Below, one piece after another: positions 23,291 through 30,655 of a stretch of DNA of 37,017 nucleotides. Positions within the stretch are counted from its first letter, which is position 1. Each line of letters starts with the position of its first letter. The DNA is taken from NCBI GenBank assembly GCA_035763085.1, contig DASUBV010000277.1:1-37017 (forward strand), in the 5' to 3' direction. Below the pieces are notes generated by a model. It saw only the letters and a program-made list of their open reading frames with translations. It did not search any database and had not been told where the DNA came from. The position numbers were made by a program, and so were the translations under genes. This DNA is from DASUBV01 sp035763085 (lineage in GTDB: Bacteria > Actinomycetota > Actinomycetes > Streptosporangiales > Streptosporangiaceae).

Positions 23291-23904
23291 TGCACAGCTC
23301 CTGGCTCCTGTCGCGCGTCCACGCTGACGCGAGATCGGGCTCCAGCCTATTGCCGGTGTCCCCGCCGCGCGGCAGGCGCCCGCGATCCGATGCGCGTCAG
23401 GCCTTTCTCCAGACGGTCTGGCATGTCACGATTAGTCATGCTGTCCGATGCGACCAGTCTGCGGGCTTATGCCGGTCTTATGCCCGCCGTCCGGCGCGGA
23501 AGTCCGCATCGGGGTGACTACGCAGCGTGTAAGAGTCGCGCTGAGCGGGCAAATACCGTCGAAACAAGGCATCTCACTGCACTCCGGAGGATTATTACGG
23601 CGTCGTCGCTCGTTGCTAGAAGTACGAGCGGCCCGTCTGCGTCCCGGGGACAGACGGCATCTCCAATGTCTTCCCTCTTGGGCGCACCCGCCGTCGTGAC
23701 CGAATTAGGAGCAGGTTGCGACCATAACTAATTCTGCCGTGACGGTCACTGGCCGGCCTGGGCAGATGGCGCCGGGGCAGGTGACCGGCGCAGCGGAAGG
23801 GAGGGACAGCCGCGAAGTCAGCACGCGGACCGTGCCGTTCGCCTCGCTTGTGCCGCTCTCGCTAAAGCAGCGCGGCTAGCTGCGGATAGTCCAGAAGGTG
23901 CCGC

Positions 23905-23924
23905 GCCGGGCTGCGCAGCCCGGC
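23905..23924. other. 20-base perfect palindrome upstream of bldC
   Basis: GCCGGGCTGC followed directly by GCAGCCCGGC. As RNA it would form a strong stem with a very tight loop; as DNA it is a symmetrical site. About 375 bases before bldC. Confidence 0.5.
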
Positions 23925-24167
23925 AGGGGCCCCGGGGGATGAGGAGTCCGGACTGGCGTCGCCTACTACCAGCACCGATCTACCAGCACCAACCCATGAG
24001 GTAGCAGGACATGGAGGCAACTAGCTAAGTAGCCGATGGGAGGCGCGGATGACTTTTCCGAATCCGCCCGTTGCGACTTTCCGTGTCGCTAGAATCACGC
24101 ACCGTGACACAGTGCTGGGGGGGCAACGGGGTGACTCACATCGGAAACTTTGCTCCTGGTGGTCGAC

Positions 24168-24195
24168 TTGTCACCGCTGGTGATGGCAATATGGT
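24168..24195 (+). promoter_or_regulatory. Candidate bldC promoter
   Basis: TTGTCA (24168-24173), 16-base spacer, TATGGT (24190-24195). This gives a leader of about 100 bases to the ATG at 24300. A second AT-rich hexamer region (CTATATAGG, from 24205) could serve instead. Confidence 0.4.
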
Positions 24196-24299
24196 CTGAG
24201 CGGACTATATAGGACATCCACGGCAGGCTCCCAAAGGGGGCCAGAAAACAGCCACAAACGCAGGATCGCAGTATCGGTCCAGGAGGAGAGGCCGTAACA

Positions 24300-24503
24300 A
24301 TGTCTGCACGCACACCGGAGGCCGAGCCGCTGCTCACGCCGGCCGAGGTCGCAACGATGTTCAGGGTGGACCCGAAGACTGTCACGAGATGGGCGAAGGC
24401 AGGGAAGCTCACCTCAATCCGGACGCTCGGCGGTCATCGCCGGTACCGGGAGACCGAGGTGCGCGCTCTGCTGGCGGGCATCCCGCAGCAGCGCTCGGAG
24501 TGA
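24300..24503 (+). CDS. bldC: BldC, MerR-like developmental regulator
   Basis: A 67-residue single-domain DNA-binding protein of the BldC class, which in Streptomyces binds DNA as head-to-tail oligomers and times the onset of development. The helix-turn-helix spans LLTPAEVATMFRVDPKTVTRWAKAG (11-35), followed by the wing KLTSIRTLGGHRRYRETEVRALL (36-58). There is no dimerisation or ligand domain, as expected for the family. The ATG has a very good Shine-Dalgarno, AGGAGGAGAG at 24281-24290. It is monocistronic, with long non-coding flanks on both sides. Finding it supports a filamentous or differentiating actinomycete, although BldC-like proteins also occur in non-sporulating relatives. Confidence 0.95.
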   Translation: MSARTPEAEPLLTPAEVATMFRVDPKTVTRWAKAGKLTSIRTLGGHRRYRETEVRALLAGIPQQRSE

Positions 24504-24715
24504 AACCCGCCGCCGCCTGGTCCCTGCACTGGCAGTACCAGGATGGCTGACGTGCGGAGGAGCACGGCTGCCACGGCGGCAACCAGATAGCAGTACAGCT
24601 CAGCAAGTAGGCAAGGGGGGTCGGCCCCGGCGGCCGGACGTCGTATCGGGGGGCGCGGTTCGCGCGAGAATGATGCGGCGATGAGCATCCAGCCAGCGGA
24701 CAGTGCCGGGGTCGA

Positions 24716-24755
24716 TCCGGCCTCCTGGATCAGCGATGATGCGCTGACCGGAGGC
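24716..24755. other. Compound hairpin downstream of bldC
   Basis: Outer stem CGGCCTCC/GGAGGCCG (24716-24723 and 24748-24755), inner stem CAGCG/CGCTG around ATGATG. It may be a structured RNA or a distal terminator for bldC, 213 bases after its stop. Confidence 0.4.
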
Positions 24756-24761
24756 CGTTAC

Positions 24762-24777
24762 AGAATTCAGCGCTGAA
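24762..24777. promoter_or_regulatory. Perfect 16-bp palindrome AATTCAGCGCTGAATT
   Basis: The sequence equals its own reverse complement across all 16 bases, and lies just after the compound hairpin. It may be a regulator binding site or a short hairpin. Confidence 0.4.
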
Positions 24778-25214
24778 TTTCTCCGCGCGAGCGCGCCAAT
24801 GATGGCTGTCGCCGAGGCTGTGCCCGGCTGGGTAGCGCAGCCGCGGCCGGCGAGCCGGGAAGCACACCGGATCCTGCGCGCCAGATTCTTTTGCACGCGG
24901 CAGTAGGCCGCTGCAGAAAGCGCCGGGGGAAATAGGGGATTAGCCCGTCGGGGATGGCAGCCGGGAGCCTCGTCCGGTTGCGCGACGCAGGTGGTAACTC
25001 AAGGTAGTCGCCTTCAACTTTTCGTAATCGTGCCTGCTGAGACCGTGGTGCGGTCATACTTGTCCGCATGCCGCCGTCATGCTGCGCGGTGGCCGAGACT
25101 GGCGTGGTGCTGCACTGCCTTTGCATGTCTGGTGCCAAATGTGCGGTACGCGACGCCCGGGGGACCCGCCAGCAGGCGGAAGCATGCCGTCGCTTCGAGG
25201 GGAGGGGATCGCAC

Positions 25215-27005
25215 ATGCGTGATCCAGATTTGGTTGTGCGCGCGCAGCAGGCCGCTACGGCTCTGGAGAGCGCGTGGTGCCGGTGGCGAAGCATGCACGG
25301 CTTAGCGGCCGACGCGCCGCCGCCCGTGTCTAGTTACGTTGGCTACTCACTGGATGCGCCGTGGGGCCAGCCCCGGGTTGTCCTCGGCTTGTGCGCAGAA
25401 GAGGCCGAGCAGCTCGCTGTCCTGCTGGACCGGCACGACTGCGTCGGCCCGGTGCACGCGTCGGTCACGGCCCGGCCGGCCGGCCCGGCCAGTCCGGCCG
25501 GGGAAGGCTCGCAGGATGTGACCGCCGCTGGCCAGGTCCCGGCCGGACTGCTGCGCGTGCCGCCGCCCGCGCCGGCCAGCGCGGGCCAGCAGCCGCTGTC
25601 GGCCAGTGCCGGGCTCACCCGGCCGGATACCCGGCCAGGCAGCGCCCCGCCGCGGCGCCGCGAGACCGGCCCGAACCCGCTGACCTCGCCCTCGGTGCCG
25701 GAGTACCCGAACCTGGAAACGCCAATTGCGGCCGCCGCCTCACGCGCGGTCGAGAAGACCATGGCCACCAGGGGGAAGGCCGTGAACGGCTCGGCGGCCC
25801 CGCGCGCGGACCGGCCGGGCGCGCCCGCTGGAGCCGAGCGTGCCGCTGGCAGCGACGACCACCCTGACCCGGGCCCCGACCCTGATCCGGCCCCAGGGCA
25901 TGAGCCGCGGGCTGCCGCCGGGCAGGCGGCCAGCCCGGCCGCCGATGCCGGGCCGGCCACGGCAGTGACGGCCGCGGGCATGCCGCCCACGGTCCCGGCC
26001 GCGGTACAGCCCTCCTTCTGGGCGGGCGGACTGGCACGTGGCAGCGCCATCCAGGCTGGGGCGCCCGGGCCGGAGTCCAAGGCCGCGCCGTCCGGCTCCG
26101 CAGGCCCGGCAGGTCAGGACATGCCGGGCCAGGACAGGCCGGCTCAGGCCAGGCAGGGCCACGATAGGCAGGGCCACGATAGGCAGGGCCAGGACGGGCC
26201 GGGCCAGCCAGGCGGAGCCGGAGCGGTCCTCCGGCCCGCCGGCGCCGGGCAGCCGGATGACCAGCGCGCGGCCGGCCGGAGCCCGGGCCAGAGCGGCCCG
26301 GGCCAGGGCAGCTCAAGGCAGGGCGCCGGCGGCTCAGGCCAGGCCGGCTCAGGCCAGGCCGGCTCAGGCATCGTCGCCTTCCGGCCACGATCCGAGCCCG
26401 GCGCCGAGCCGGGCCGTCCGCACGGCGGTGTCTCGCAGCCGGGAGCCAGCCCGGCCGACTCCGGACGCGCGACAGCCGGGCCGGGCGGCGGCCGGACGGG
26501 CACCGACGGCCTGTCCGCCGGCGACTCGCCTGCCGGGGGCCCGCCCGCAGGCGAGCAGGACAGCGTCCGCGGCGGCCAGGCCGACGGCGACCGGCAGCAT
26601 GGCATCGGGTACCGCGGCCCCGGGCACAGCGGACCGTGGATCGGCTCGCCAGGTCTGGGAGCCCCCGGTCACGGAGGTTCCTATCCGGCTGCCGAGCACC
26701 AGCAGCCGGCTGGCCCCGGCGGTCGAGAGCCGGGCAGCCGCGGCGGTACGGAGGTCCGGCATCCGGCCGGCGACCCGTCCCGGCCGAACCGCGTCATGCG
26801 CAGCGGGTCGCTGTCCCGGCTCAAGCGCTCCGGCCCTACCTGTGAGGCAGCTCAGCCCGCCTCCGGCGCCCAGCGCCCGGCGCCGTCGGCTGCCTCGCCC
26901 GCCGACGGCCGGCCCCGCGTTGCGTCACCGGCCAGTGCCGATGCCGCAACCTGGGCGTCCGGCGAGCTACCCGGCCAGGCCGCAGTCACCGACACCGCCC
27001 TGTAA
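25215..27005 (+). CDS. Large, mostly disordered protein with small conserved N-terminal domain
   Basis: A 596-residue protein. ATG 25215 is chosen for the GAGGGGAGGGG ribosome-binding site just upstream. Residues 1-85 look folded: DPDLVVRAQQAATALESAWCRWRSMHGL, then PPVSSYVGYSLDAPWGQPRVVLGLCAEEAEQLAVLLDRHDCVGP. From about residue 90 to the end it is low complexity (Pro, Gly, Ala, Gln, Ser), with two pentapeptide repeat tracts and a basic patch near the end (NRVMRSGSLSRLKRSGP). No signal peptide or membrane segment is seen. High G/C at third positions persists throughout, supporting translation of the whole tail. I recall short actinobacterial hypothetical proteins resembling the N-terminal part, but assign no function. 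A strong terminator follows. Confidence 0.7.
   Translation: MRDPDLVVRAQQAATALESAWCRWRSMHGLAADAPPPVSSYVGYSLDAPWGQPRVVLGLCAEEAEQLAVLLDRHDCVGPVHASVTARPAGPASPAGEGSQDVTAAGQVPAGLLRVPPPAPASAGQQPLSASAGLTRPDTRPGSAPPRRRETGPNPLTSPSVPEYPNLETPIAAAASRAVEKTMATRGKAVNGSAAPRADRPGAPAGAERAAGSDDHPDPGPDPDPAPGHEPRAAAGQAASPAADAGPATAVTAAGMPPTVPAAVQPSFWAGGLARGSAIQAGAPGPESKAAPSGSAGPAGQDMPGQDRPAQARQGHDRQGHDRQGQDGPGQPGGAGAVLRPAGAGQPDDQRAAGRSPGQSGPGQGSSRQGAGGSGQAGSGQAGSGIVAFRPRSEPGAEPGRPHGGVSQPGASPADSGRATAGPGGGRTGTDGLSAGDSPAGGPPAGEQDSVRGGQADGDRQHGIGYRGPGHSGPWIGSPGLGAPGHGGSYPAAEHQQPAGPGGREPGSRGGTEVRHPAGDPSRPNRVMRSGSLSRLKRSGPTCEAAQPASGAQRPAPSAASPADGRPRVASPASADAATWASGELPGQAAVTDTAL
26112..26216 (+). repeat. 15-bp repeat tract A in the disordered protein
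   Basis: Seven degenerate five-codon units (GQDMP, GQDRP, AQARQ, GHDRQ, GHDRQ, GQDGP, GQPGG). The DNA unit AGGCAGGGCCACGAT is perfect at 26151 and 26166, with a close third copy at 26181. Confidence 0.85.
26331..26370 (+). repeat. 15-bp repeat tract B in the disordered protein
   Basis: AGGCCGGCTCAGGCC at 26341-26355, a copy with one change at 26356-26370, and the last ten bases of a preceding copy at 26331. Encodes GSGQA units. Confidence 0.85.
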
Positions 27006-27038
27006 TTAGCAAGGTGCGGTAGTCAGCGGGGTGTGATT

Positions 27039-27093
27039 GCCAGCGGGGTGCGGGGTGCCCGGTCGCACTGACCGGGCTCCGCACCCCGCTGGC
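27039..27093 (+). terminator. Strong terminator after the disordered-protein gene
   Basis: A 15-bp perfect outer stem (27039-27053 with 27079-27093, GCCAGCGGGGTGCGG type), an asymmetric bulge, an 8-bp inner stem GCCCGGTC/GACCGGGC and a GCACT loop. Confidence 0.85.
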
Positions 27094-27141
27094 TGCCGTC
27101 GTGCGGCCCTGGCCGCGACCGGGCGGCTACGCTGCCCACCA

Positions 27142-27201
27142 GGCTGACGGTGGCCGGGCTGACGGTGGCCGGGCTGACAGCGCCCGGACTGACAGCAACC
27201 A
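27142..27201 (+). repeat. 15-bp repeats upstream of the polymerase-like gene
   Basis: GGCTGACGGTGGCCG at 27142 and 27157 (perfect), GGCTGACAGCGCCCG at 27172 and a more diverged copy at 27187. They lie in the non-coding leader region ahead of the polymerase-like gene. Confidence 0.8.
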
Positions 27202-27287
27202 GCCAGCCGGCGACCGGGCTGACAGCGACCGCAGCCGGCCGGGCCCTGCGCCGCGCACTGTCAGACTGGTGCGCCAGAATCTGTAAC

Positions 27288-29135
27288 GTGCGGGTAGCTG
27301 TGATCCCGGGCCCTGGGCGGTCGGGCATGCTGTGCCCGCTGACCGGCGAGGACGCGGGCGCCGGTGCCCTGGCCGGCCGTGCTGTGGCCGCCAGTGCGCC
27401 CGTCGCCGACGGACTGGCCGCTAGTGCCGCCAGCCCCCGGCAAGCCGTTGCCGGACTTGATGCTGCCGAGCCTCTTACTGCCGAGCCTGAGGCTGGCGCG
27501 CCCGGAGCGGCCCGTCAGGTGCCCGACCTGGCCAGCGCTATCGCCGAGTACGAGCAGGCCGGCGATGTCCGCTGGGTGTGGCCGGCCACCGCCGAGCTCT
27601 ACCCGGCGCTGCTGCGGGCCGGGGTCCGGGTCGCCCGCTGCCACGACATTGCGCTCACCGAGGCCCTGCTCCTGGGCCGGGAGGGCAGCGCCGGGCCAGC
27701 CTCGCTGGCGGCGGCCGCGGCCCGGCTGCGCGGCCTGCCGGTGCCGCAGGACCGCCGACCCGCCCCGTCCGGACCGCAGCAGTCCCTGTTCGAGCTGGAC
27801 GACCCGGCCGAATCTGACGCTGGCGCTATGGCCGCCGCGCTGGCCGACCTGCTCGCCGTGCATGCCGATCAGCAGGCCCGGATCGCGGCCGACGCGCATC
27901 CGGCCCGGTTCGCGCTGCTCGCCGCCACGGAGTCGGCGGGCGGGCTGACCGCCGCGGAGATGGCCGCGGCTGGCCTGCCGTGGCGGCCCGATGTGCATGA
28001 CCGGCTGCTCACCGAGGCGCTGGGCTCCCGGCCGCCCGCCTCGGCCGGCCCGGCCGCGCGGCCGCCCCGGCTTGCGGACCTGGCCGCGCGCATCACGGCC
28101 GCGTTCGGGGTCGGCGCTCCGATCAATCCGGACTCGCCGGCCCAGGTAGCCCGTGCTCTGGCCGGCGAGGGTGTCCGGGTGCCGTCCACCCGGCTGTCGG
28201 TGCTGCGCCAGATCGACCATCCGGCCATCCCGCTGCTGGTGGAGTACAAGGAACTGTCCCGGCTGTATACCGCCTTCGGCTGGTCTTGGCTGGACACCTG
28301 GGTGTCCGGCGGCCGGTTCCGGCCGGAGTACGTGGTGGGCGGCGTGGTGTCCGGACGCTGGGCATCGCGGGGCGGCGGGGCGCTGCAGATCCCTCGCGCG
28401 CTGCGCCGGGCGGTCGTCGCTGACCCCGGCTGGGTGCTGGTCGTGGCCGACGCCGCGCAGCTCGAGCCGCGCGTGCTGGCCGCGCTCGCCGGCGATGCCG
28501 CTTTCGCGGAGGCCGCGGCTGGTGGTGATCTGTACCAGGCGCTGGCCAGCGCGCTCGGCGGTGACCGTGCCATGGCGAAGGTAGCGCTGCTGTCGGCCAT
28601 GTACGGCGGGTCCGGCGGCGACGCCGGGCAGCTGCTCGCGGTCCTGCGGCGCCGGTTCCCGCGGGCCTCGGACTTCGTGGAGACCGCGGCCCGGGCCGGC
28701 GAGGAGGGCCGGACCGTCCGGTCCGCCCTCGGCCGGACCTGCCCGCCGCCGTCGGCGGACTGGCGGTCGGCCACCATCGAGTCCGGCGATCCCGAGGCCG
28801 AGCGGGATCCGGGCGCCGGCCGGGCGGCCCGCGCCCGCGGCCGGTTCACCAGGAACTTCGTCGTCCAGGCCAGTGCGGCGGACTGGGCCCTGGTCCTGCT
28901 GGCCAGCCTGCGCGGGCGGCTGCACGCGATCGGCGGGTCCGGCCAGGACTCGCCGCAGCTAGTGTTCTTCCAGCATGACGAGGTGATCGTGCACTGCCCG
29001 GAGGGCCAGGCCGACCAGGTAGTGGCGGCCGCCGGTGCGGCCGCCGCGGAGGCTGGCCGCCTGCTGTTCGGCTCGACCCGGGTCAACTTCCCCATGACCA
29101 CGGCCGTGGTGGACTGCTACGCCGACGCCAAGTAA
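27288..29135 (+). CDS. DNA polymerase I-like protein with degenerate exonuclease domain
   Basis: A 615-residue actinobacterial family-A polymerase, usually annotated as bifunctional 3'-5' exonuclease/DNA polymerase and distinct from PolA. The C-terminal palm is intact: motif A VVADAAQLEPR with Asp388, motif B RAMAKVALLSAMYGG (Arg427, Lys431, Tyr439) and motif C HDE at 563-565. In motif B the position four after the lysine, Phe762 in E. coli PolI, is Leu. The N-terminal half (about 70-150, with EYEQAGDVRWVWPATAELYPALLRAGVRVARCHDIALTEALLL) resembles the degenerate exonuclease of this family and lacks an obvious DxE pair; no 5' nuclease is present. GTG 27288 starts the conserved MRVAVIPGPG and may be leaderless. 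Role unknown; a repair or translesion function is plausible by family. Confidence 0.88.
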   Translation: MRVAVIPGPGRSGMLCPLTGEDAGAGALAGRAVAASAPVADGLAASAASPRQAVAGLDAAEPLTAEPEAGAPGAARQVPDLASAIAEYEQAGDVRWVWPATAELYPALLRAGVRVARCHDIALTEALLLGREGSAGPASLAAAAARLRGLPVPQDRRPAPSGPQQSLFELDDPAESDAGAMAAALADLLAVHADQQARIAADAHPARFALLAATESAGGLTAAEMAAAGLPWRPDVHDRLLTEALGSRPPASAGPAARPPRLADLAARITAAFGVGAPINPDSPAQVARALAGEGVRVPSTRLSVLRQIDHPAIPLLVEYKELSRLYTAFGWSWLDTWVSGGRFRPEYVVGGVVSGRWASRGGGALQIPRALRRAVVADPGWVLVVADAAQLEPRVLAALAGDAAFAEAAAGGDLYQALASALGGDRAMAKVALLSAMYGGSGGDAGQLLAVLRRRFPRASDFVETAARAGEEGRTVRSALGRTCPPPSADWRSATIESGDPEAERDPGAGRAARARGRFTRNFVVQASAADWALVLLASLRGRLHAIGGSGQDSPQLVFFQHDEVIVHCPEGQADQVVAAAGAAAAEAGRLLFGSTRVNFPMTTAVVDCYADAK

Positions 29136-29143
29136 CCGGTACC

Positions 29144-29185
29144 GTCGCCGGTCGCCGGTCGCCGGTCGCCGGTCGCCGGTCGCCG
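29144..29185. repeat. Heptanucleotide tandem repeat (GTCGCCG)x6
   Basis: Six perfect copies in 42 bp between the stops of the polymerase-like gene and convergent mscL. A 7-bp unit is prone to slippage but lies outside coding sequence. Confidence 0.95.
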
Positions 29186-29209
29186 GCAGCGCCGGAAGGG
29201 CGCGCTCGA

Positions 29210-29635
29210 TCAGCCCGCCGCGTGCCGCCCGGCGGCCGACAACGGGGGGACCTGAGCCGTGCAGTACATGCAGCGGGTGGCTCCGACCGGGATCTCGCTC
29301 AGGCACTCCGGGCAGGACCGCGTGGTGGCTTCCTTGTTCCGGTCGGCGATCGACGTGATCCGGGCCATTGGCGAGACGATCAGGAAGTAGATCACGGCCG
29401 AGATGGTCACGAACGAGACCAGGGCGTTCAGGAAGTCGCCGTAGCGGAAGATGCTGTGGTGCACCGTGAACATCAGGTTGCCGAAATTGGGCTTGCCGGC
29501 GATGGCCGCGATGAGCGGCGTGATGATGCTCTTGATCAGCGACTGGACAACAGCGTTGAACGCCACGCCGACGACCACGGCGACGGCCAGGTCGATGAGA
29601 TTGCCGCGCATCAAGAATTTCCTGAAGCCACGCAT
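29210..29635 (-). CDS. mscL: Large-conductance mechanosensitive channel
   Basis: Homopentameric membrane channel that opens on hypo-osmotic shock. With ATG 29635 (GGAGG upstream) it has 141 residues starting MRGFRKFLMRGNLIDLAVAVVVG. TM1 is about 14-40, with the conserved constriction-forming V-V-V-G-V-A-F pattern; TM2 is about 68-92 (LNALVSFVTISAVIYFLIV). The cytoplasmic tail ends in a zinc-ribbon-like CPEC...CMYC (108-125), an ending I recall from actinobacterial MscL proteins. Its function is unknown, and the Zn role is inferred from the cysteine spacing. Confidence 0.95.
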   Translation of the reverse strand: MRGFRKFLMRGNLIDLAVAVVVGVAFNAVVQSLIKSIITPLIAAIAGKPNFGNLMFTVHHSIFRYGDFLNALVSFVTISAVIYFLIVSPMARITSIADRNKEATTRSCPECLSEIPVGATRCMYCTAQVPPLSAAGRHAAG

Positions 29636-29815
29636 GAGCAGAAACCTCCGTCGCTGGCCCGGGCAGGCCCAGCGGGCTAACCGGGAACCCGGACCGGGGA
29701 ATGATCGCCGGGCGATTCCGGCAATTTGCGAAGGTATCAACCCGGCTGGGCGCTCCGCCGGAAGTTCGGCCAGGTCAGCCAGATTTCGCCGGGATGGTGA
29801 TCACCCCGCCAGACA

Positions 29816-29848
29816 CGACGGGCCCGGCCATTGCGGCCGGGCCCGTCG
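29816..29848 (-). terminator. Terminator after the lipoprotein gene
   Basis: Perfect 14-bp stem: CGACGGGCCCGGCC at 29816-29829, loop ATTGC, GGCCGGGCCCGTCG at 29835-29848. Thirteen bases beyond the stop of the leftward gene. Confidence 0.85.
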
Positions 29849-29861
29849 CGCCGCGGGCGGG

Positions 29862-30332
29862 TCAGGAGGTGCAGTTCCTGCCGATGTACTTGAGGACCTT
29901 CTGGAAGGCGATCGAGCCAGAGGCGTTGCCCTTGACCATCGCCTGGCTGATGTCGGCCAGGCTCTTGCTGTGCTTGATCGCCTTCTCGTCCGACTTGTAG
30001 ACGTGGATGATCTTCTTCAGCGGTGCGTGCAGCCTGGCCGGCGCCTCGGCCTTCAGCCCGGTGAAGCCCTTGACGGCCTGCTGCAGCACCTTGTGCAGGT
30101 TGGCTCGCGCCGTGGCCTGCGAGACGTGCTTGCCGGATGGCGCGGACGGGATGTGCCGCATGAACGAGGTGGCGTCGTCGCAGAAGTGCGACGTGGATCC
30201 GCCGCTGGCCGCGTTCGTGGTGGCGGGCGGGGATCCGCCGGCCGCGGGCGCGGTGCCCGCCCCGCACGCACTGAGGGTGAGGCACGCCCCGGCGACAGCC
30301 GCCGACAGGACGTAACGACTCCGACGGGCCAT
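29862..30332 (-). CDS. Small secreted lipoprotein of unknown function
   Basis: A 156-residue protein with a lipoprotein signal peptide: basic MARRSR, hydrophobic core, and lipobox LSAC with modified Cys23. A Thr/Ser/Gly-rich linker (24-48) precedes a mostly helical, Lys/His/Ala-rich domain (about 49-156). Two further cysteines, Cys51 in HFCDD and Cys154 at the very end, could form a disulfide in the exported protein. I do not recognise the family. Starts at ATG 30332 with GGAGG upstream. Monocistronic with its own terminator. A 19-bp palindrome lies in the leader. Confidence 0.85.
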   Translation of the reverse strand: MARRSRYVLSAAVAGACLTLSACGAGTAPAAGGSPPATTNAASGGSTSHFCDDATSFMRHIPSAPSGKHVSQATARANLHKVLQQAVKGFTGLKAEAPARLHAPLKKIIHVYKSDEKAIKHSKSLADISQAMVKGNASGSIAFQKVLKYIGRNCTS

Positions 30333-30655
30333 TTATCCCTCCATGCTCATACTCGGATTGCCGCGCAATCCGGTGACAGTACGCCGCGTAGCAATTACTG
30401 AGTGCATTCTCCGCCACGATGCCCGCGCCGGCTGCCGGTCGGGAGCCGGAGGCTGCGCAATCGCCGCGGCCAGGCGAGTCGCCTGCTGCGAAATCTTGCC
30501 CGGCCGGGGCCCTGCGCGGGCTGATTTCCGCCCGGGCGTGTCGTCGCGATATCGCAGTATTGGCACCAGAACGGCCGCTGCCGGAACGCGGAACGGCGGC
30601 CGGGAAAGAAGCCGGGCCGGCGAAAAAGGCGGGTGAGCATCTGATGAGCGGCCGG
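30333..30655. other. Intergenic region upstream of the lipoprotein gene
   Basis: Holds the leader and promoter area of the leftward lipoprotein gene, including the palindrome at 30354-30372. The rest (about 30420-30655) shows no credible ORF, RNA gene or terminator. Confidence 0.5.
30354..30372. promoter_or_regulatory. 19-bp palindrome in the lipoprotein gene leader
   Basis: CGGATTGC-CGC-GCAATCCG: 8-bp perfect arms around three bases, 22 bases before the ATG at 30332. Could be an operator or an mRNA hairpin close to the Shine-Dalgarno. Confidence 0.45.

Larger units (their letters stand above)
23291..24299. other. 1-kb non-coding region between vdh and bldC
   Basis: No ORF here has convincing codon use or family similarity. 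The sequence is visibly less GC-rich than its surroundings, especially 23420-23740 and 24000-24300. It holds several inverted repeats: GAATTAG/CTAATTC (23702-23708 and 23728-23734); GTGACGGTCAC (23739-23749), whose GGTCAC can also pair with GTGACC at 23781-23786; the perfect 20-base palindrome at 23905-23924; a direct repeat TACCAGCACC (23967 and 23981); and GCGGAT/ATCCGC near 24045-24066. It probably contains the bldC promoter and leader, and perhaps an independent structured RNA. Confidence 0.5.
24504..25214. other. Non-coding region downstream of bldC
   Basis: No well-supported gene. It contains a compound hairpin (24716-24755) and a perfect 16-bp palindrome (24762-24777). A 31-codon ORF (24679-24774, MSIQPADSAG start) overlaps both but has weak codon bias and no recognisable family. 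The base composition is more mixed than in neighbouring genes. The end of the region carries the leader of the large disordered protein. Confidence 0.4.

Noticed and set aside
23438..23731. ORF with SLRAYAGLMPAVRRGS, reminiscent of an IS110-type transposase end
   Set aside because: Only about 15 residues are suggestive; the following residues do not match, codon use is poor and no terminal repeats or second fragment are present.
23935..23960. GATGAGGAGTCCGGACT, resembling a conserved stretch of RNase P RNA
   Set aside because: The other universal RNase P elements (such as the ACAGAAA-type 3' segment at proper distance and the pairing partners) are missing, and the similarity rests on a short palindrome.
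24120..24300. Known riboswitch classes (SAM-IV, cobalamin, ydaO, ykkC) in the bldC leader
   Set aside because: None of the conserved core sequences I know for these classes is present.
24434..24688. Small minus-strand ORF with a hydrophobic stretch (AELYCYLVAAVAAVLL) beside bldC
   Set aside because: It looks membrane-like, but codon bias is weak, another frame is equally open and it would run into the 3' end of bldC. No ribosome-binding site supports a start.
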